From NCBI GenBank assembly GCA_964617875.1, contig CAZUAI010000042.1, positions 1-47,031 of the forward strand: a stretch of DNA of 47,031 bases. The letters run 5' to 3'. This document shows, piece after piece, positions 24,419 to 33,720 of the stretch; within the stretch, counting starts at the first letter, position 1; each line of letters begins with the position of its first letter. The stretch is from CAZMVY01 sp964617875 (GTDB taxonomy: Bacteria; Planctomycetota; Phycisphaerae; UBA1845; PWPN01). The notes under the pieces were generated by a model, which was not told the DNA's origin, ran no database searches, and saw only the letters and a program-made list of their open reading frames with translations. Made by a program: the position numbers and the translations under genes.

Positions 24419-25827
24419 CACCGCAATCCCTTCAGGTCCTCCTCCAGGTCCCGCATCGCCTCGGCCACCGTCGTCTGGCCCAGGATCGCCATCTCCGTCC
24501 TGGCGCACAACTGGTCGGCGATGACCGCGAAGGCCGGCGACGACTGCTCGCGGCCCCACTCCGGCCGGAAGACGAGCGACTGCTTCACCACCGCCCGCAT
24601 CAGGTCGCCGCGCGAGGCATACGGAAAATCGTCGCGCAGCAGGTCCCGCCGCGCCGGGATGAACCGCGCCTGCGAGCAGAACGTCCGCATCGCGTCGGGC
24701 GACGTCAGATAGAGCAACAGCCTGACGGCGGCCTTGGTCCGGGGCGTTCGAAACACGACGAGGTTCTCGCCGCCGACGTTCGTGGCCGCCCGCAGGCCGC
24801 GCGGCAGGTACGTGACGCCCCATTCGAAGTCGCGGATCCGCTTCTCGTAGTTGCTGATCATCCAGTTGCCGTGGATGACCATGCCGCACCGCCCGAGGAT
24901 GAACAGGCGGTCCGCGTTGTCGCCGCCGGCGGACCAGGACGACCGCGGCGCGACGCCGCCGCGATGCTGCTCGACGAACCACTCCATCGCCTCGCGCACG
25001 GCCGCCGAGCCGAACTGCGGCGTCTCGCCGTCGTCGGCGAAGAGCCGCCCGCCGTGCATGTAGAGAAACGGCATCAGCGGGAAGAACCCGCGAAACGTCG
25101 CCCAGCCGTACGGCACGCCGCCGTCGGCCTGGAGCCGCCGGGCGACCGACGCGAACTCATCGAGCGACCAGGCGTCGTGGACGGTCGGCGGCGGCTCGAT
25201 GCCGGCACGGCGGAACGCGTCCTTGTTGTAGTAGACGACCAGACCGATCGAGCTGTGCGGCAGGCCGACAAGCCGCCCGCCCGCGCGGCACGACGCGAAC
25301 CGGGCCTCGTCGAACCCGCCCAGGTCCGCGGACGAAACGAAGGGCCCGATGTCGGCCAGCGCGTTCAGCTCGCCGAACCGCGCCACGTGCTGCACCGACA
25401 TCCGCGCGAGGTCCGGCGACCGCCCCCCGAGCATCATCGTGACGACCTTCTCGGTGTACTTGTTCCAGTCGATCGTGGTCAGATCGACGCGGCAGCCGGG
25501 GTTCTCGCGCTCGAACGACTGCACGAGAGCCGCGATCGTCCGCGTCTCGGTCTCGTTGCCGAACCAGACGAACTTCACGCGGCTCGGGTCGCTCGCCGCC
25601 TCGTCGCGGCAACCGGCCGCAAACACGGTCACGGCCAGCAGGCCCACGAACACCACGGCGGACGGCGCCCGGAAGGGACTCTCGGCGTGGCGGGACGTGG
25701 CGACACGGCGGCGGCGCGTTTGTGCCGGCCGCGAAGCGGCGACGGCGTGCAGCACGGGACGCGGGCGCGAGCCCCGGGCTGCACACCGCCGCCCCGTCCG
25801 GAGCTGAGAAGCGTGATCGTCGCTCAT
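24418..25827 (-). CDS. Sugar ABC transporter substrate-binding lipoprotein
   Basis: This extracellular solute-binding protein (family 1) has the pattern VKFVWFGNETETRTIAALVQSFERENPG, KVVTMMLGGRSPDLARMSV, GLPHSSIGLVVYYNKDAFRRAGIEPPPT and GRCGMVIHGNW, as in maltose/oligosaccharide binding proteins. A lipobox-like segment (VTVFAAGC, Cys73) anchors it to the membrane. With ATG 25827 the signal segment starts only near residue 53: residues 6-37 come from a dispersed repeat, so the n-region is unusually long. No ATG or GTG lies at a better place. Together with the GH95-like gene upstream it forms a glycan uptake operon. Confidence 0.9.
   Translation of the reverse strand: MSDDHASQLRTGRRCAARGSRPRPVLHAVAASRPAQTRRRRVATSRHAESPFRAPSAVVFVGLLAVTVFAAGCRDEAASDPSRVKFVWFGNETETRTIAALVQSFERENPGCRVDLTTIDWNKYTEKVVTMMLGGRSPDLARMSVQHVARFGELNALADIGPFVSSADLGGFDEARFASCRAGGRLVGLPHSSIGLVVYYNKDAFRRAGIEPPPTVHDAWSLDEFASVARRLQADGGVPYGWATFRGFFPLMPFLYMHGGRLFADDGETPQFGSAAVREAMEWFVEQHRGGVAPRSSWSAGGDNADRLFILGRCGMVIHGNWMISNYEKRIRDFEWGVTYLPRGLRAATNVGGENLVVFRTPRTKAAVRLLLYLTSPDAMRTFCSQARFIPARRDLLRDDFPYASRGDLMRAVVKQSLVFRPEWGREQSSPAFAVIADQLCARTEMAILGQTTVAEAMRDLEEDLKGLR
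25725..25812 (-). repeat. Family A repeat inside the binding-protein gene
   Basis: GCCGCGAAGCGGCGACGG (25728-25745) is shared letter for letter with 41973-41990, and GGCGTGCAGC/GCTGCACACC form outer arms. A CCGGAGC block closes it. It encodes residues 6-37 of the lipoprotein, before the signal segment. Confidence 0.7.
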
Positions 25828-25927
25828 CGGAACGTCCCGCCGCGAACCCTGTGACGCTGCCGCACTCTCCGGCCGTCTCGCTCCTGCGGCTTGCCGCAGT
25901 CCCGCTCTGCCGCTCTTCTGCTTCCCG

Positions 25928-25946
25928 GCGTTGCAGCAGGCAACGC
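25928..25946. repeat. Hairpin GCGTTGC-agcag-GCAACGC
   Basis: A perfect 7-bp stem just after the stop of the GH95-like gene (25953) and ahead of the binding-protein gene. It has no U-run on the transcript, so it is more likely a processing or stability element, or a REP-like repeat, than a classical terminator. Confidence 0.45.
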
Positions 25947-25952
25947 CCGGCC

Positions 25953-28331
25953 TCACTCGCCCTTCTCCCGCAATTCGATCACGTCGCCCGGTTTCGTCTC
26001 CCGCCGCAGCACGGGCCCCGTCAGGACACGAACCTCGGGCCCGTGCGTCACCTGCGCCGGTCCCGGCCACGGGTTGATGATCTCCAGCGGCCCGCCGGCC
26101 TCGGCCTTGACGCGGACCCGCTGAACGCGGCCGTCGGAGAACGCCGCGCTGACGAGGAACGCTCCGACCGCACGCAGGTCCTCGAATGCCGCCTGCTTGT
26201 CGTTCGGCCAGTTCGGAAACAGGCGGAGCGGGCCCGTGTAGCTCTGGAGCAGGCACTCGTTGATGACGACCGGCAGCGAGAAGTTCTCAAACCAGATCCC
26301 CATGCGGGCCATGAAGGCGTAGTCGGTCTCGTCGCTGTAGCGGCCGCCCTGCTGAAGGACCATGTCCGCGCACGTGCCGTTCGGCATCAGGCAGTAGCGG
26401 ATCTGGCGCTTGAACTTCTCGAGGTCCAGCACCCCGAGCCGCGCGCCCTGCAGATTCAGGAACACCAGCTCGTTGCCGCCCTCGTTCAGGCCGTTCCGCC
26501 ACGTGTTCCGGGCGATGTCGAGCGGCTCCTTCGCCGAGTGCAGCCCGATGTCCTCGCCGGGAAAAACGCACATCAGCGGGTTCGGCGTGTTGTAGACCTG
26601 GTCCGGCCCTTCGCCCGCCACGGAGACGAAGACCGGCCCCTGCGGCCCCGGAACCGTCGGATACGCCGGGAAGTGGTCCAGGATCTCCCGCACGTCGCGC
26701 ATGAGCTTCGCCTCGTCCTGCTCCACGCCCAGCACCCGGCACGCCTCCAGGTACGCCCGGAACACGAACTTCGTCAGCGTGAGGTCCACATTGCAGTCGG
26801 CACAGAAACGCGGATCCGCCCTCAGCCCGTGCAGCTCCGGCACCACCGTGGGGTAGATGTGGAACTTGTCGTCCTTCCACTGCGGCCCGCGGGCGTCCGG
26901 CCGACGCATGTACGCGTTGAGGAACTCCACCGCCTCGCGAATCGGCCCGAACGCCCGATCCCGAAGGAATGCCTTGTCCATCGTGTACCGGTAGTGCCAC
27001 CACAGGCTCTGCACGACCCACGGCGTCTCGCAGACCTCCGCCCCCCACGTCGGCACGGGGTACGGCATCATCGTCATCTCGACCGGGTAGGCCGAGTGCG
27101 GGAAGAACGCCCCCGGCAGCCTGTAGTGCTCCCGCGCCCACGCGCGGCTGACCGGCAGCAGGAAATGCACGAGATCGACGTACGGCAGATGCTTCTCCAC
27201 CCGGTTCGCCGAAAACGTCACCCAGAACGGCTGCTGCACGTTGTAATTCGTGTGGTAGTCGCCGTGCCAGGCGGTGCCGATGTTCTTGTAGCTCCAGTTG
27301 GCGAACAGCCCCGGGCACGCCGAGCCCGGCCGGACCGCGCAGTTGAGGAAATACAGGTTCCGGTACCACGTCTGTTCGAGGAACGCATCGCACAGCCGGA
27401 CGCCCGATCGGCTCCAGTAGTCGCGCCATGCCTGCGCGCTGGCGCTCGATGCCGCGGCACAGGCCTCCGCCGTCGGCGCGGGCGCCCCGGCGGGCTCCTC
27501 CGGCACGTCCCGGGCCGGCCCGTGAGCCATCTCGACGCACGCGACGAACGGCTCCGCGAGCCGCAGCTCCGGCGAGACGGTCCCGCCGACACGAACCGAC
27601 ATGCGCAGGGCCTTGTCCTTCTCGCGGGCGGCGCCGAGCACGGGCAGCACCTGCCGGAAGAGGAGCGCGTCGGCCGTGGAGGCCGTCGTCGTCGCCATGC
27701 CCGGCTCCGGAATCAGACGCAGGCGGTTGAACGGCGCCGCGATGAGCCGCCCGTCGTCGTCCGTCATCCGCATCCAGAGCCGGTCGGCCGTCATGTCCGC
27801 GAAGACTTCCAGCCGCGCGGGCCGGCCCTCGAGAAGGAAAAGAACGTCGCAGACGCCGGTGTCGATCCGGACCCGGTGGCCCAGCAGTTCGGCCCGCCGC
27901 CGGTCGAAGCCCAGCAGCACGGTCCCGCACGGCCACGGACGCGGGTACGGCTGGGCGTAGTTCTCGCGGGCCATCTTGCAGTAGTCGTCGAACCAGGCCT
28001 TGTCCTCCGCCGTGCCCCGCTTGAGCCGGCCCCACAACTCGTCGAAGGGCACCAGCTTGTCCCGGTTCTTCTCGGCGACGCGGATATCCCACACGTCGTT
28101 GTGGCCGAAGTGGATGACAACCGCGTCCGGCCGCGTGCATACGATCACGCCCATCCCGCCGTTGCCCAGCACGCCGCCCTCGAAGAAATCAACGGCCGGC
28201 TTGGGCATCTCGATCGCATGAAGCCGGGCCCGGTCGAGCGGCTCGAAGGCACGGTCCGACGCAACGGCGGCGCCGTGGCTCAGGACGGTTTCGACGGCCA
28301 GCACGGCGAGCAGGATCGGTTTCGCTTGCAT
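25953..28331 (-). CDS. GH95-like glycoside hydrolase (alpha-L-fucosidase-like)
   Basis: The 792-residue exported protein has the signal peptide AKPILLAVLAVETVLSHGAA and then the GH95-type entry VLGNGGMGVIVCTRPDAVVIHFGHND, an N-terminal beta domain. The (alpha/alpha)6 barrel follows with WHGDYHTNYNVQQPFWVTF and, near the end, FENFSLPVVINECLLQSYTGPLRLFPNWP, which aligns with the region carrying GH95 catalytic residues. GH95 members cleave alpha-L-fucosyl or L-galactosyl ends. Catalytic residues cannot be assigned by eye, so substrate is uncertain. First gene of the sugar-uptake operon. Confidence 0.8.
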   Translation of the reverse strand: MQAKPILLAVLAVETVLSHGAAVASDRAFEPLDRARLHAIEMPKPAVDFFEGGVLGNGGMGVIVCTRPDAVVIHFGHNDVWDIRVAEKNRDKLVPFDELWGRLKRGTAEDKAWFDDYCKMARENYAQPYPRPWPCGTVLLGFDRRRAELLGHRVRIDTGVCDVLFLLEGRPARLEVFADMTADRLWMRMTDDDGRLIAAPFNRLRLIPEPGMATTTASTADALLFRQVLPVLGAAREKDKALRMSVRVGGTVSPELRLAEPFVACVEMAHGPARDVPEEPAGAPAPTAEACAAASSASAQAWRDYWSRSGVRLCDAFLEQTWYRNLYFLNCAVRPGSACPGLFANWSYKNIGTAWHGDYHTNYNVQQPFWVTFSANRVEKHLPYVDLVHFLLPVSRAWAREHYRLPGAFFPHSAYPVEMTMMPYPVPTWGAEVCETPWVVQSLWWHYRYTMDKAFLRDRAFGPIREAVEFLNAYMRRPDARGPQWKDDKFHIYPTVVPELHGLRADPRFCADCNVDLTLTKFVFRAYLEACRVLGVEQDEAKLMRDVREILDHFPAYPTVPGPQGPVFVSVAGEGPDQVYNTPNPLMCVFPGEDIGLHSAKEPLDIARNTWRNGLNEGGNELVFLNLQGARLGVLDLEKFKRQIRYCLMPNGTCADMVLQQGGRYSDETDYAFMARMGIWFENFSLPVVINECLLQSYTGPLRLFPNWPNDKQAAFEDLRAVGAFLVSAAFSDGRVQRVRVKAEAGGPLEIINPWPGPAQVTHGPEVRVLTGPVLRRETKPGDVIELREKGE

Positions 28332-28335
28332 GACG

Positions 28336-28346
28336 ATAGCCTATCC
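28336..28346. promoter_or_regulatory. Palindrome GATAG-c-CTATC at the start of the GH95-like gene
   Basis: A perfect 5-1-5 inverted repeat 4 bp upstream of the GH95-like ATG, in the space before the divergent GH130 gene. Possible operator or leader structure; nothing more is visible. Confidence 0.25.
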
Positions 28347-28392
28347 CATTCCGCGCCGGAGTGCGATATCATCATGGGGCCGCTGGGGCTCT

Positions 28393-28440
28393 GGTGGTGC
28401 AGGCTTCCGGCCCGCGTCCCGTGCCGGCAGTCTGGCTGCA
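28393..28440. repeat. Family C-related repeat between the GH95-like and GH130 genes
   Basis: GGTGGTGCAGGC with imperfect GCAGGC/GCCCGC arms, followed by GTCCCGTGCCGGCAG, resembles the copies at 785 and 34632. It fills part of the divergent gap of 178 bp. Confidence 0.5.
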
Positions 28441-28509
28441 CCGCAACAGGGCTTCCGCGCACCGCGCTGCCTGGAAGCACGCGCGCCCCGGCACGGAGAT
28501 ACGAACGCG

Positions 28510-29484
28510 ATGGCCAACGAAACCGTCTTCCACCGATACGAAGGCAACCCGATCGTCAGACCGGACGCCGTCCCCTGCGCCAACACGATCTTCAACAGCG
28601 CCGTCGTGCGGTACGGCGACGGCTACGTCGGCGTCTTCCGCATCGACTGCCGGGAGCTGCGGTCCAACCTGCACCTCGGCCGCAGCCGCGACGGCATCCA
28701 CTGGGAGATCGAGCCCCGGCGGATCGAAATGCGGTGCGCCGACCCGGAGATCGCCACCGACGGCCGGGGCTACGACCCGCGGGTCATCCCGCTCGACGGC
28801 AAGTACTACATCACCTGGTGCAACAAGTACCACGGGCCGACGATCGGCCTGGCCGTCACCACGGACTTCACGACCTTCGAGCAGCTCGAGAACATCACCG
28901 CCCCGTACAACCGCAACGGCGTCCTCTTCCCGCGGAAGATCGGCGGCCGGTATGCCATGCTCCACCGCCCGAGCGACATCCACCACACGGCGTTCGGCGA
29001 CATCTTCTACTGCACGAGCCCCGACCTGGTCCACTGGGGCCGGCAGCGGTTCGTCTTCGGCAGGCTGCCCGGCTGGGAGTCGCTCAAGGTCGGCCCGGGC
29101 CCCTATCCGCTGGAAATCGACGAGGGCTGGCTGCTGATCTACCACGGCGTACGGCAAACGTGCTCGGGCTACGTCTATTGCGCCGGCGGCGCCATCCTCG
29201 ACCGGGACGAGCCGTGGCGCGTGAAGTACCGCAGCCGCGGCTACCTCCTCGCGCCGACGGAGCTGTACGAGCGCGCCGGCGACGTGCCGAACGTGGTGTT
29301 CCCCAATGCGGCGGTGCTGGACGAGAAGACCGGCCGCCTCGCCCTCTACTACGGCTGCGCGGACACGTACATCGGCCTGGCCTACGCCCGGCTCGACGAG
29401 CTGGTGGACCACATCCGGCGAACAAGCCACACGGCGGACGAGCTGGCCGACCACCGCGAGAGCGTGCGAAAGAAGCAGCGATAA
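28510..29484 (+). CDS. GH130-like beta-mannoside phosphorylase/hydrolase
   Basis: The 324-residue cytosolic-looking protein (no signal peptide) is a five-bladed beta-propeller of the GH130 type: YEGNPIVRPDAVPCANTIFN, ADPEIATDGRGYDPRVIPLDGKYYITWC, GVLFPRKIGGRYAMLHRPSD and VGPGPYPLEIDEGWLLIYHGV with the His that binds phosphate in family members. GH130 enzymes phosphorolyse or hydrolyse beta-mannosides. It is divergent from the GH95-like/ABC operon and would process imported oligosaccharides. ATG 28510 has GGAG upstream. Substrate not assignable by eye. Confidence 0.88.
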   Translation: MANETVFHRYEGNPIVRPDAVPCANTIFNSAVVRYGDGYVGVFRIDCRELRSNLHLGRSRDGIHWEIEPRRIEMRCADPEIATDGRGYDPRVIPLDGKYYITWCNKYHGPTIGLAVTTDFTTFEQLENITAPYNRNGVLFPRKIGGRYAMLHRPSDIHHTAFGDIFYCTSPDLVHWGRQRFVFGRLPGWESLKVGPGPYPLEIDEGWLLIYHGVRQTCSGYVYCAGGAILDRDEPWRVKYRSRGYLLAPTELYERAGDVPNVVFPNAAVLDEKTGRLALYYGCADTYIGLAYARLDELVDHIRRTSHTADELADHRESVRKKQR

Positions 29485-29489
29485 TCGCC

Positions 29490-29621
29490 CGTCATCCCCG
29501 CGCAAGCGGGGATCCACCCCCAGCCGTCATCCCCCCGCAAGCGCGAATCCAGCCCCAACCGTCATCCCCCCGCAAGCGCGAATCCAGCCCCAACCGTCAT
29601 CCCCGCGCAAGCGGGGATCCA
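29490..29621. repeat. Four 35-bp-spaced repeats GTCATCCCC...AAGCG
   Basis: GTCATCCCCnCGCAAGCG starts at 29491, 29526, 29561 and 29596, spaced exactly 35 bp. The outer two units keep CCCCGCGCAAGCGGGG as a hairpin, the inner two carry a diverged arm. This is the well-known dispersed GTCATTCCCGCGAAAGCGGGAATCC repeat type. It sits between the converging GH130 and SNF2 genes. Confidence 0.85.
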
Positions 29622-29721
29622 GACTCGACGACACAGCTCTGAACCCCCGCTTCCGCGGAAGTGACGATCTCGGCACTCCGTCCCTGGCGCTTGGCCCTCA
29701 GCGCCCGGCACTCCCTCACGC

Positions 29722-32700
29722 CTACGACAGCAGAAGCTCCAGGTCCTCGCGCGTGAGCTGCTGAATGAGGCTGTTCGCCTGCGTGATGATCGCCTCGGCG
29801 AGGCCCCGCTTGGCGGCCTGCAATTCAAGGATCTTCGCCTCGACGGTGTCCCGCGTGATCAGCCGGTAGGCAATCACCTTCTTGTCCTGCCCGATACGGT
29901 GCGTGCGGTCGATGGCCTGGGCCTCGACCGCGGGGTTCCACCACGGGTCGAGGATGAACACATAGTCCGCCGCCGTCAGGTTCAGCCCCGTCCCGCCGGC
30001 CTTGAGGCTGATGAGGAAGAGCGGACACGCGGGATCGTTCTGGAAATGATCGACCCGTCTCTGTCGGTCGATCGTCTGTCCGTCGAGGTACTCGTACCCC
30101 ACCCCCTTCGCATCCAGGTGCTCCCGCAGGATCGAGAGCAGGCTTGTGAACTGCGAAAAGACGAGGGCCTTGTGCCCCTCGTCCGCCAGCTCCTCGACCA
30201 TCGGCAGGAAGACCTCGAGCTTCGCCGACTCGGCGTTGCGGCGCTCCTTGTCGACGAGCCCCGGGTGGCACGCGACCTGCCGCAGCCGCAGCAGGGCCTC
30301 CAGCACGTACACCTTGCTGCGGGCCAGCCCGTTCCGGGCCACGCGGCTCAGCAGCGAGGCCCGGTAGTAATCGCGCATCTCGGCGTAGTACGCGGCCTGC
30401 TTCGGCGGCATCACGCACTCGATCGTCTGCTCGGACCGCGTGGGAAGCTCGGGGGCCACCTGTTCCTTGGTCCGCCGCAGGATGAACGGCCGCAACATGC
30501 GGTGGAGCGTATCGAGCTGCGCCGGCGGCTGGTCCGGCGCGGGCCGCCGGGCAAACGCCTCCTTGAACGCCTGCAGCGTGCCCAGCATGCCGGGGTTCAG
30601 GAACTCGAACAGCGACCAGAGGTCGCCCAGGTGGTTCTCCACGGGCGTACCGGTCATCACGAGTCGCTGTCGGGCGCGAAGGAGCCGCGACGCCTTCGCG
30701 GCGAGCGCATCGGGGTTCTTGATGTTCTGCGCCTCGTCGAGGATCACGTAGTGGAACTCCTGCTTCCGCAGGAAATCCACGTCCCGCCGCAGCGTGCCGT
30801 AGGTCGTCAGCACGACGTCGTGCTGCGAAAAGGACTCGCGCAGCGCCGTCCGCTCCAGCCCCGTGTAGTCGAGCACCCGGAGTTCGGGGGCGAAGTGGCC
30901 GGCCTCGCGGAGCCAGTTGAAGACGATCGACTTCGGCATCACGATCAGCGACGGCCCCGCCTCGCCCTTCCGTTTCCGATCAAGCAGCAGCGCGAGGACC
31001 TGCACCGTCTTGCCCAGCCCCATGTCGTCCGCCAGGCAGCCGCCCCACTGAAAATCCCGCAGGAAGCTCATCCAGCCGAGCCCCTGCTCCTGATACGGGC
31101 GGAGCGTGCCGACAAAGCCCTCCGGCGCCGCCATCGCGCAGACGCCGCGGAACGCGCGGAGCTTCTCCCGCGCCGCCGCCAGGTTCGCGTCGAACGTCGC
31201 CTCGGGCATCTCGGCCAGCAGGGCGTCGATCAGCCCGACCTGCGTCCGGGCGAAGCGGACCTTGCCGTCCTCGACCTCGCCGAGGCCGAGCAGCGTCGCG
31301 TGCTGCGCCAGCCACGTCTCCGGAAGAAGGCCCATCGACCCGTCGCCCAGACGCACGAACCGCTCGCCGCGCCGGGCCGCCGCCAGCAATTCGGGCAGCG
31401 ACGCGGTCTGGCCCCCGAAGTCCACCGTGCCGTCGATCTCGAACCAGTCGATGCCGGTCGTCACGTTGATCGAGAAATGCCCGCTCGGCCGGAACAGCTT
31501 CCAATCGCCGTAGACCGTCCAGCCCTCCCGCATCAGTGCGTACACGACGTCCGGCACCCTGCGGTCGCGCAGCCAGTACTGGTACTCGCTGTAGGAGCTG
31601 GGGCGGTGCTCCACCCCGAGCTGCAGCGCGCGGCGCAACAACGCCTGCTCCGCCTCGCGATCCCGGCGCACCTGCCGCAAGGCATTGGCCTCCACGAGCA
31701 CGCGGCTTCCGCGATCGGGCACCGCGACCGCGTCGCCGTAGCGGAAGCGGACCTCGGCGGCGATCAGCGACTTGTCGTGCCAGTAGGCCGGCTGCGGCCT
31801 GGAAAGCGAAAGTTCCGGCCGCGGCGCGAGGTCGGTGACTTCGACGATGTTCCAGTCCGCCGGCCACTCGATCGGCGGACAATGCTCGAGACCGGCCACG
31901 GCGGCAAGGAGCTTCTCGCGGTCGGCCGCCTTCACCTTCGCGGCGCCACTCTCGCGAAGGTGCGAAATCCAGCCGAAGCATCCGTGAAACCGGGCCGCCG
32001 CCAGGACGTTTTTGCGGAGCACCAGGCCCGGATCGCCCCGGAAGAAACACGTTGCGTCGCCGACTCCGAGCGACTGCCCGCCGCGGCGGAGCCGCGCCGT
32101 CAGCACGTACTCGCCTTTGGACGCCGCCGGCAGCACGGAGGCCACGAGATCCCACGGCGCGCCGTCGTCCCACGTCAGCGCGACGGGATCCGACGCAACG
32201 TCCGGGCGGACGTAGAACCGGCCCGTCTGAAAAAGCAGCGGCAGCAGCGTCGGGACCGTGCGACAGGGAATCCCCCACTTGGAGGCGGAGGGCCGGGATC
32301 GGTACCCGTACGCGGAGTACGCGTACGTCGCGCAGGAATCGCCCGCGCCGACGATCATGAGGCAAATGTGCCGGTCGAGTCCCTCGCGGAGGCGCACGAT
32401 ATCCTCGGGCGTCAGGGCGAGCTTCCTGGGTTTGCTCAGCCGGCCGGTCTTGGTCCGGACCTGGTGGGCGAGGCTCAGGACGAACCCGCCGTAACTCACG
32501 CATTCCGGCACCTCGAGGATGTACCACGGCTCGATGAGGGCGTCCGCCGCCGCCGGCGGCAGCTCGGGCGGCTGACCCACCGTCAGGCGGGCAAGCTCGT
32601 TCAGCAGCCGGGACCAGGCGGGCGGCTGTTGGCCGGGCCGGGCCTTCCTGCCGCCGGTGCGGTCCGAGCGGCCTCCGAGAGCGTCCCGGTCGCAGGGCCG

Positions 32701-33087
32701 CCGCAACGCATAAGGCTCGTAGTCATCGTCATCGGATTCATCCTCGACGTCGACGCCGTCGATATCCACCAGCGCCAGCTCGACACGAGAAGGGAGCGAC
32801 CGCATTGCGGGATGCGAATCCGCCGCCAGAAACACGGCCCACATGTGCTTGCAGAAGTCGCTCCACTCGGCGGTGTACGGGCAGGTGCAACTCACCGCCA
32901 GAGCGAGCATCGATTCCGAGCGTTTCCAGGTGATCTCGACTTCGTAGATCGCGGAACCGCGGACCTGAGCCAGGATCTGGTTGTCGGCGCTGTCTTCGGA
33001 CAGTTTGACGAGACCCCCCGCGTAGTAGGTGTGCCCTCGTGATCGCACGCCGGGATCGAAGTACTTCGCCACCCGCTTGGACAACAT
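29722..33087 (-). CDS. SWIM zinc finger + SNF2-family helicase
   Basis: The 1121-residue protein starts with a SWIM zinc finger (SCTCPYTAEWSDFCKH: C67, C69, C79, H81). The SNF2 ATPase follows with motif I CLADDMGLGKTVQVLALLL at about residue 686, motif II as LDEAQ at about 783, and MTGTPVENHLGDLWSLFEF. The helicase C-terminal half ends with DRTHRIGQDKKVIAYRLI at about 1062. Such bacterial proteins remodel DNA-bound proteins or RNA polymerase complexes. It begins 3 bp after the trmB stop, so one transcript. Confidence 0.93.
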   Translation of the reverse strand: MLSKRVAKYFDPGVRSRGHTYYAGGLVKLSEDSADNQILAQVRGSAIYEVEITWKRSESMLALAVSCTCPYTAEWSDFCKHMWAVFLAADSHPAMRSLPSRVELALVDIDGVDVEDESDDDDYEPYALRRPCDRDALGGRSDRTGGRKARPGQQPPAWSRLLNELARLTVGQPPELPPAAADALIEPWYILEVPECVSYGGFVLSLAHQVRTKTGRLSKPRKLALTPEDIVRLREGLDRHICLMIVGAGDSCATYAYSAYGYRSRPSASKWGIPCRTVPTLLPLLFQTGRFYVRPDVASDPVALTWDDGAPWDLVASVLPAASKGEYVLTARLRRGGQSLGVGDATCFFRGDPGLVLRKNVLAAARFHGCFGWISHLRESGAAKVKAADREKLLAAVAGLEHCPPIEWPADWNIVEVTDLAPRPELSLSRPQPAYWHDKSLIAAEVRFRYGDAVAVPDRGSRVLVEANALRQVRRDREAEQALLRRALQLGVEHRPSSYSEYQYWLRDRRVPDVVYALMREGWTVYGDWKLFRPSGHFSINVTTGIDWFEIDGTVDFGGQTASLPELLAAARRGERFVRLGDGSMGLLPETWLAQHATLLGLGEVEDGKVRFARTQVGLIDALLAEMPEATFDANLAAAREKLRAFRGVCAMAAPEGFVGTLRPYQEQGLGWMSFLRDFQWGGCLADDMGLGKTVQVLALLLDRKRKGEAGPSLIVMPKSIVFNWLREAGHFAPELRVLDYTGLERTALRESFSQHDVVLTTYGTLRRDVDFLRKQEFHYVILDEAQNIKNPDALAAKASRLLRARQRLVMTGTPVENHLGDLWSLFEFLNPGMLGTLQAFKEAFARRPAPDQPPAQLDTLHRMLRPFILRRTKEQVAPELPTRSEQTIECVMPPKQAAYYAEMRDYYRASLLSRVARNGLARSKVYVLEALLRLRQVACHPGLVDKERRNAESAKLEVFLPMVEELADEGHKALVFSQFTSLLSILREHLDAKGVGYEYLDGQTIDRQRRVDHFQNDPACPLFLISLKAGGTGLNLTAADYVFILDPWWNPAVEAQAIDRTHRIGQDKKVIAYRLITRDTVEAKILELQAAKRGLAEAIITQANSLIQQLTREDLELLLS

Positions 33088-33090
33088 GCC

Positions 33091-33705
33091 TTACCGCTCC
33101 ATCCGCCGATATGCGAGCCGGTGAATCGTCCGGCCTTCGCGCAGGTACTTGATCTCGAAGTTCGTCTCGGTCCGCTCCTCGATCGTGCCGAAGTCGGGGT
33201 CGTCGTACGGAATCGCCTCGAGTTCGGGCCGCCCCGCCGTCAGGTCGCGGATGATCTCGAAGTAGTCCGCGTGGTCCGTCTGAATGGCCCAGCGGGCCCC
33301 GGGCCGCAGGGCACGGCAAGCCGCCGCGACGAAGTCGGTTTGAAAGAGCCGCCGTTTGTGGTGCCGCTTCTTCGGCCACGGGTCCGGGTGGTAAACGTGC
33401 AGCGCCGCCAGCGACGACGGCGGCACGTGGTACAGCATCAGGTTCCGCGCGTCCGTCCACAGCAGGCGGACGTTCCCGACGCCCCACCGGACCATCCGGT
33501 CGGCGGCGAGACGGCAGTACTTCTTCGCCCACTCGATGCCGACGTAGTTCCGGTCCGGGTGCGCCCGCGCCTGCCGCAGCAGGAACCCGCCCTTGCCGCA
33601 GCCGATCTCCATCTCGACCGGCCCGTCGTTGCCGAACACCACCGCCCAGTCCAGCACTTCCCCGACGCCCGGCGGTGGAACCAGAATGTCCTCCAGAACG
33701 GCCAC
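33091..33705 (-). CDS. trmB: tRNA (guanine-N7)-methyltransferase
   Basis: TrmB makes m7G46 in tRNA with SAM. The 204-residue product has the SAM loop VEMEIGCGKGGFLLRQA, NYVGIEWAKKYCRLAADRM, the catalytic HVYHPDPWPKKRHHKRRL, TDHADYFEIIRD and the C-terminal TNFEIKYLREGRTIHRL. GTG 33705 is chosen: it gives the right N-terminus, and a strong extended -10 (TGGTATAAT) ends 7 bases before it, which implies a transcript starting at or near the start codon. An ATG at the -10 lies in another frame. Co-transcribed with the SNF2 gene. Confidence 0.9.
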   Translation of the reverse strand: MAVLEDILVPPPGVGEVLDWAVVFGNDGPVEMEIGCGKGGFLLRQARAHPDRNYVGIEWAKKYCRLAADRMVRWGVGNVRLLWTDARNLMLYHVPPSSLAALHVYHPDPWPKKRHHKRRLFQTDFVAAACRALRPGARWAIQTDHADYFEIIRDLTAGRPELEAIPYDDPDFGTIEERTETNFEIKYLREGRTIHRLAYRRMER

Positions 33706-33711
33706 GGCCGC

Positions 33712-33720
33712 ATTATACCA
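33712..33720 (-). promoter_or_regulatory. Extended -10 promoter for trmB, likely leaderless
   Basis: The minus strand reads TGGTATAAT, a perfect -10 with the extended TGn motif. Six bases (GCGGCC) lie between it and the trmB GTG. Normal initiation 6-7 bases after the -10 would place +1 on the start codon. No -35 is evident, as is usual for extended -10 promoters. Confidence 0.6.

Noticed and set aside
22533..28331. A missing sugar-ABC ATPase as evidence of a broken operon
   Set aside because: CUT1 clusters often rely on a shared ATPase encoded elsewhere. All three cluster genes are intact.
29490..29621. CRISPR-like array of four regularly spaced repeats
   Set aside because: The spacing is exactly 35 bp, but the spaces between the repeat cores are short and similar to each other, two units are diverged, and no cas gene is near. 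It fits the common GTCAT...AAGCGGGGATCC dispersed repeat.
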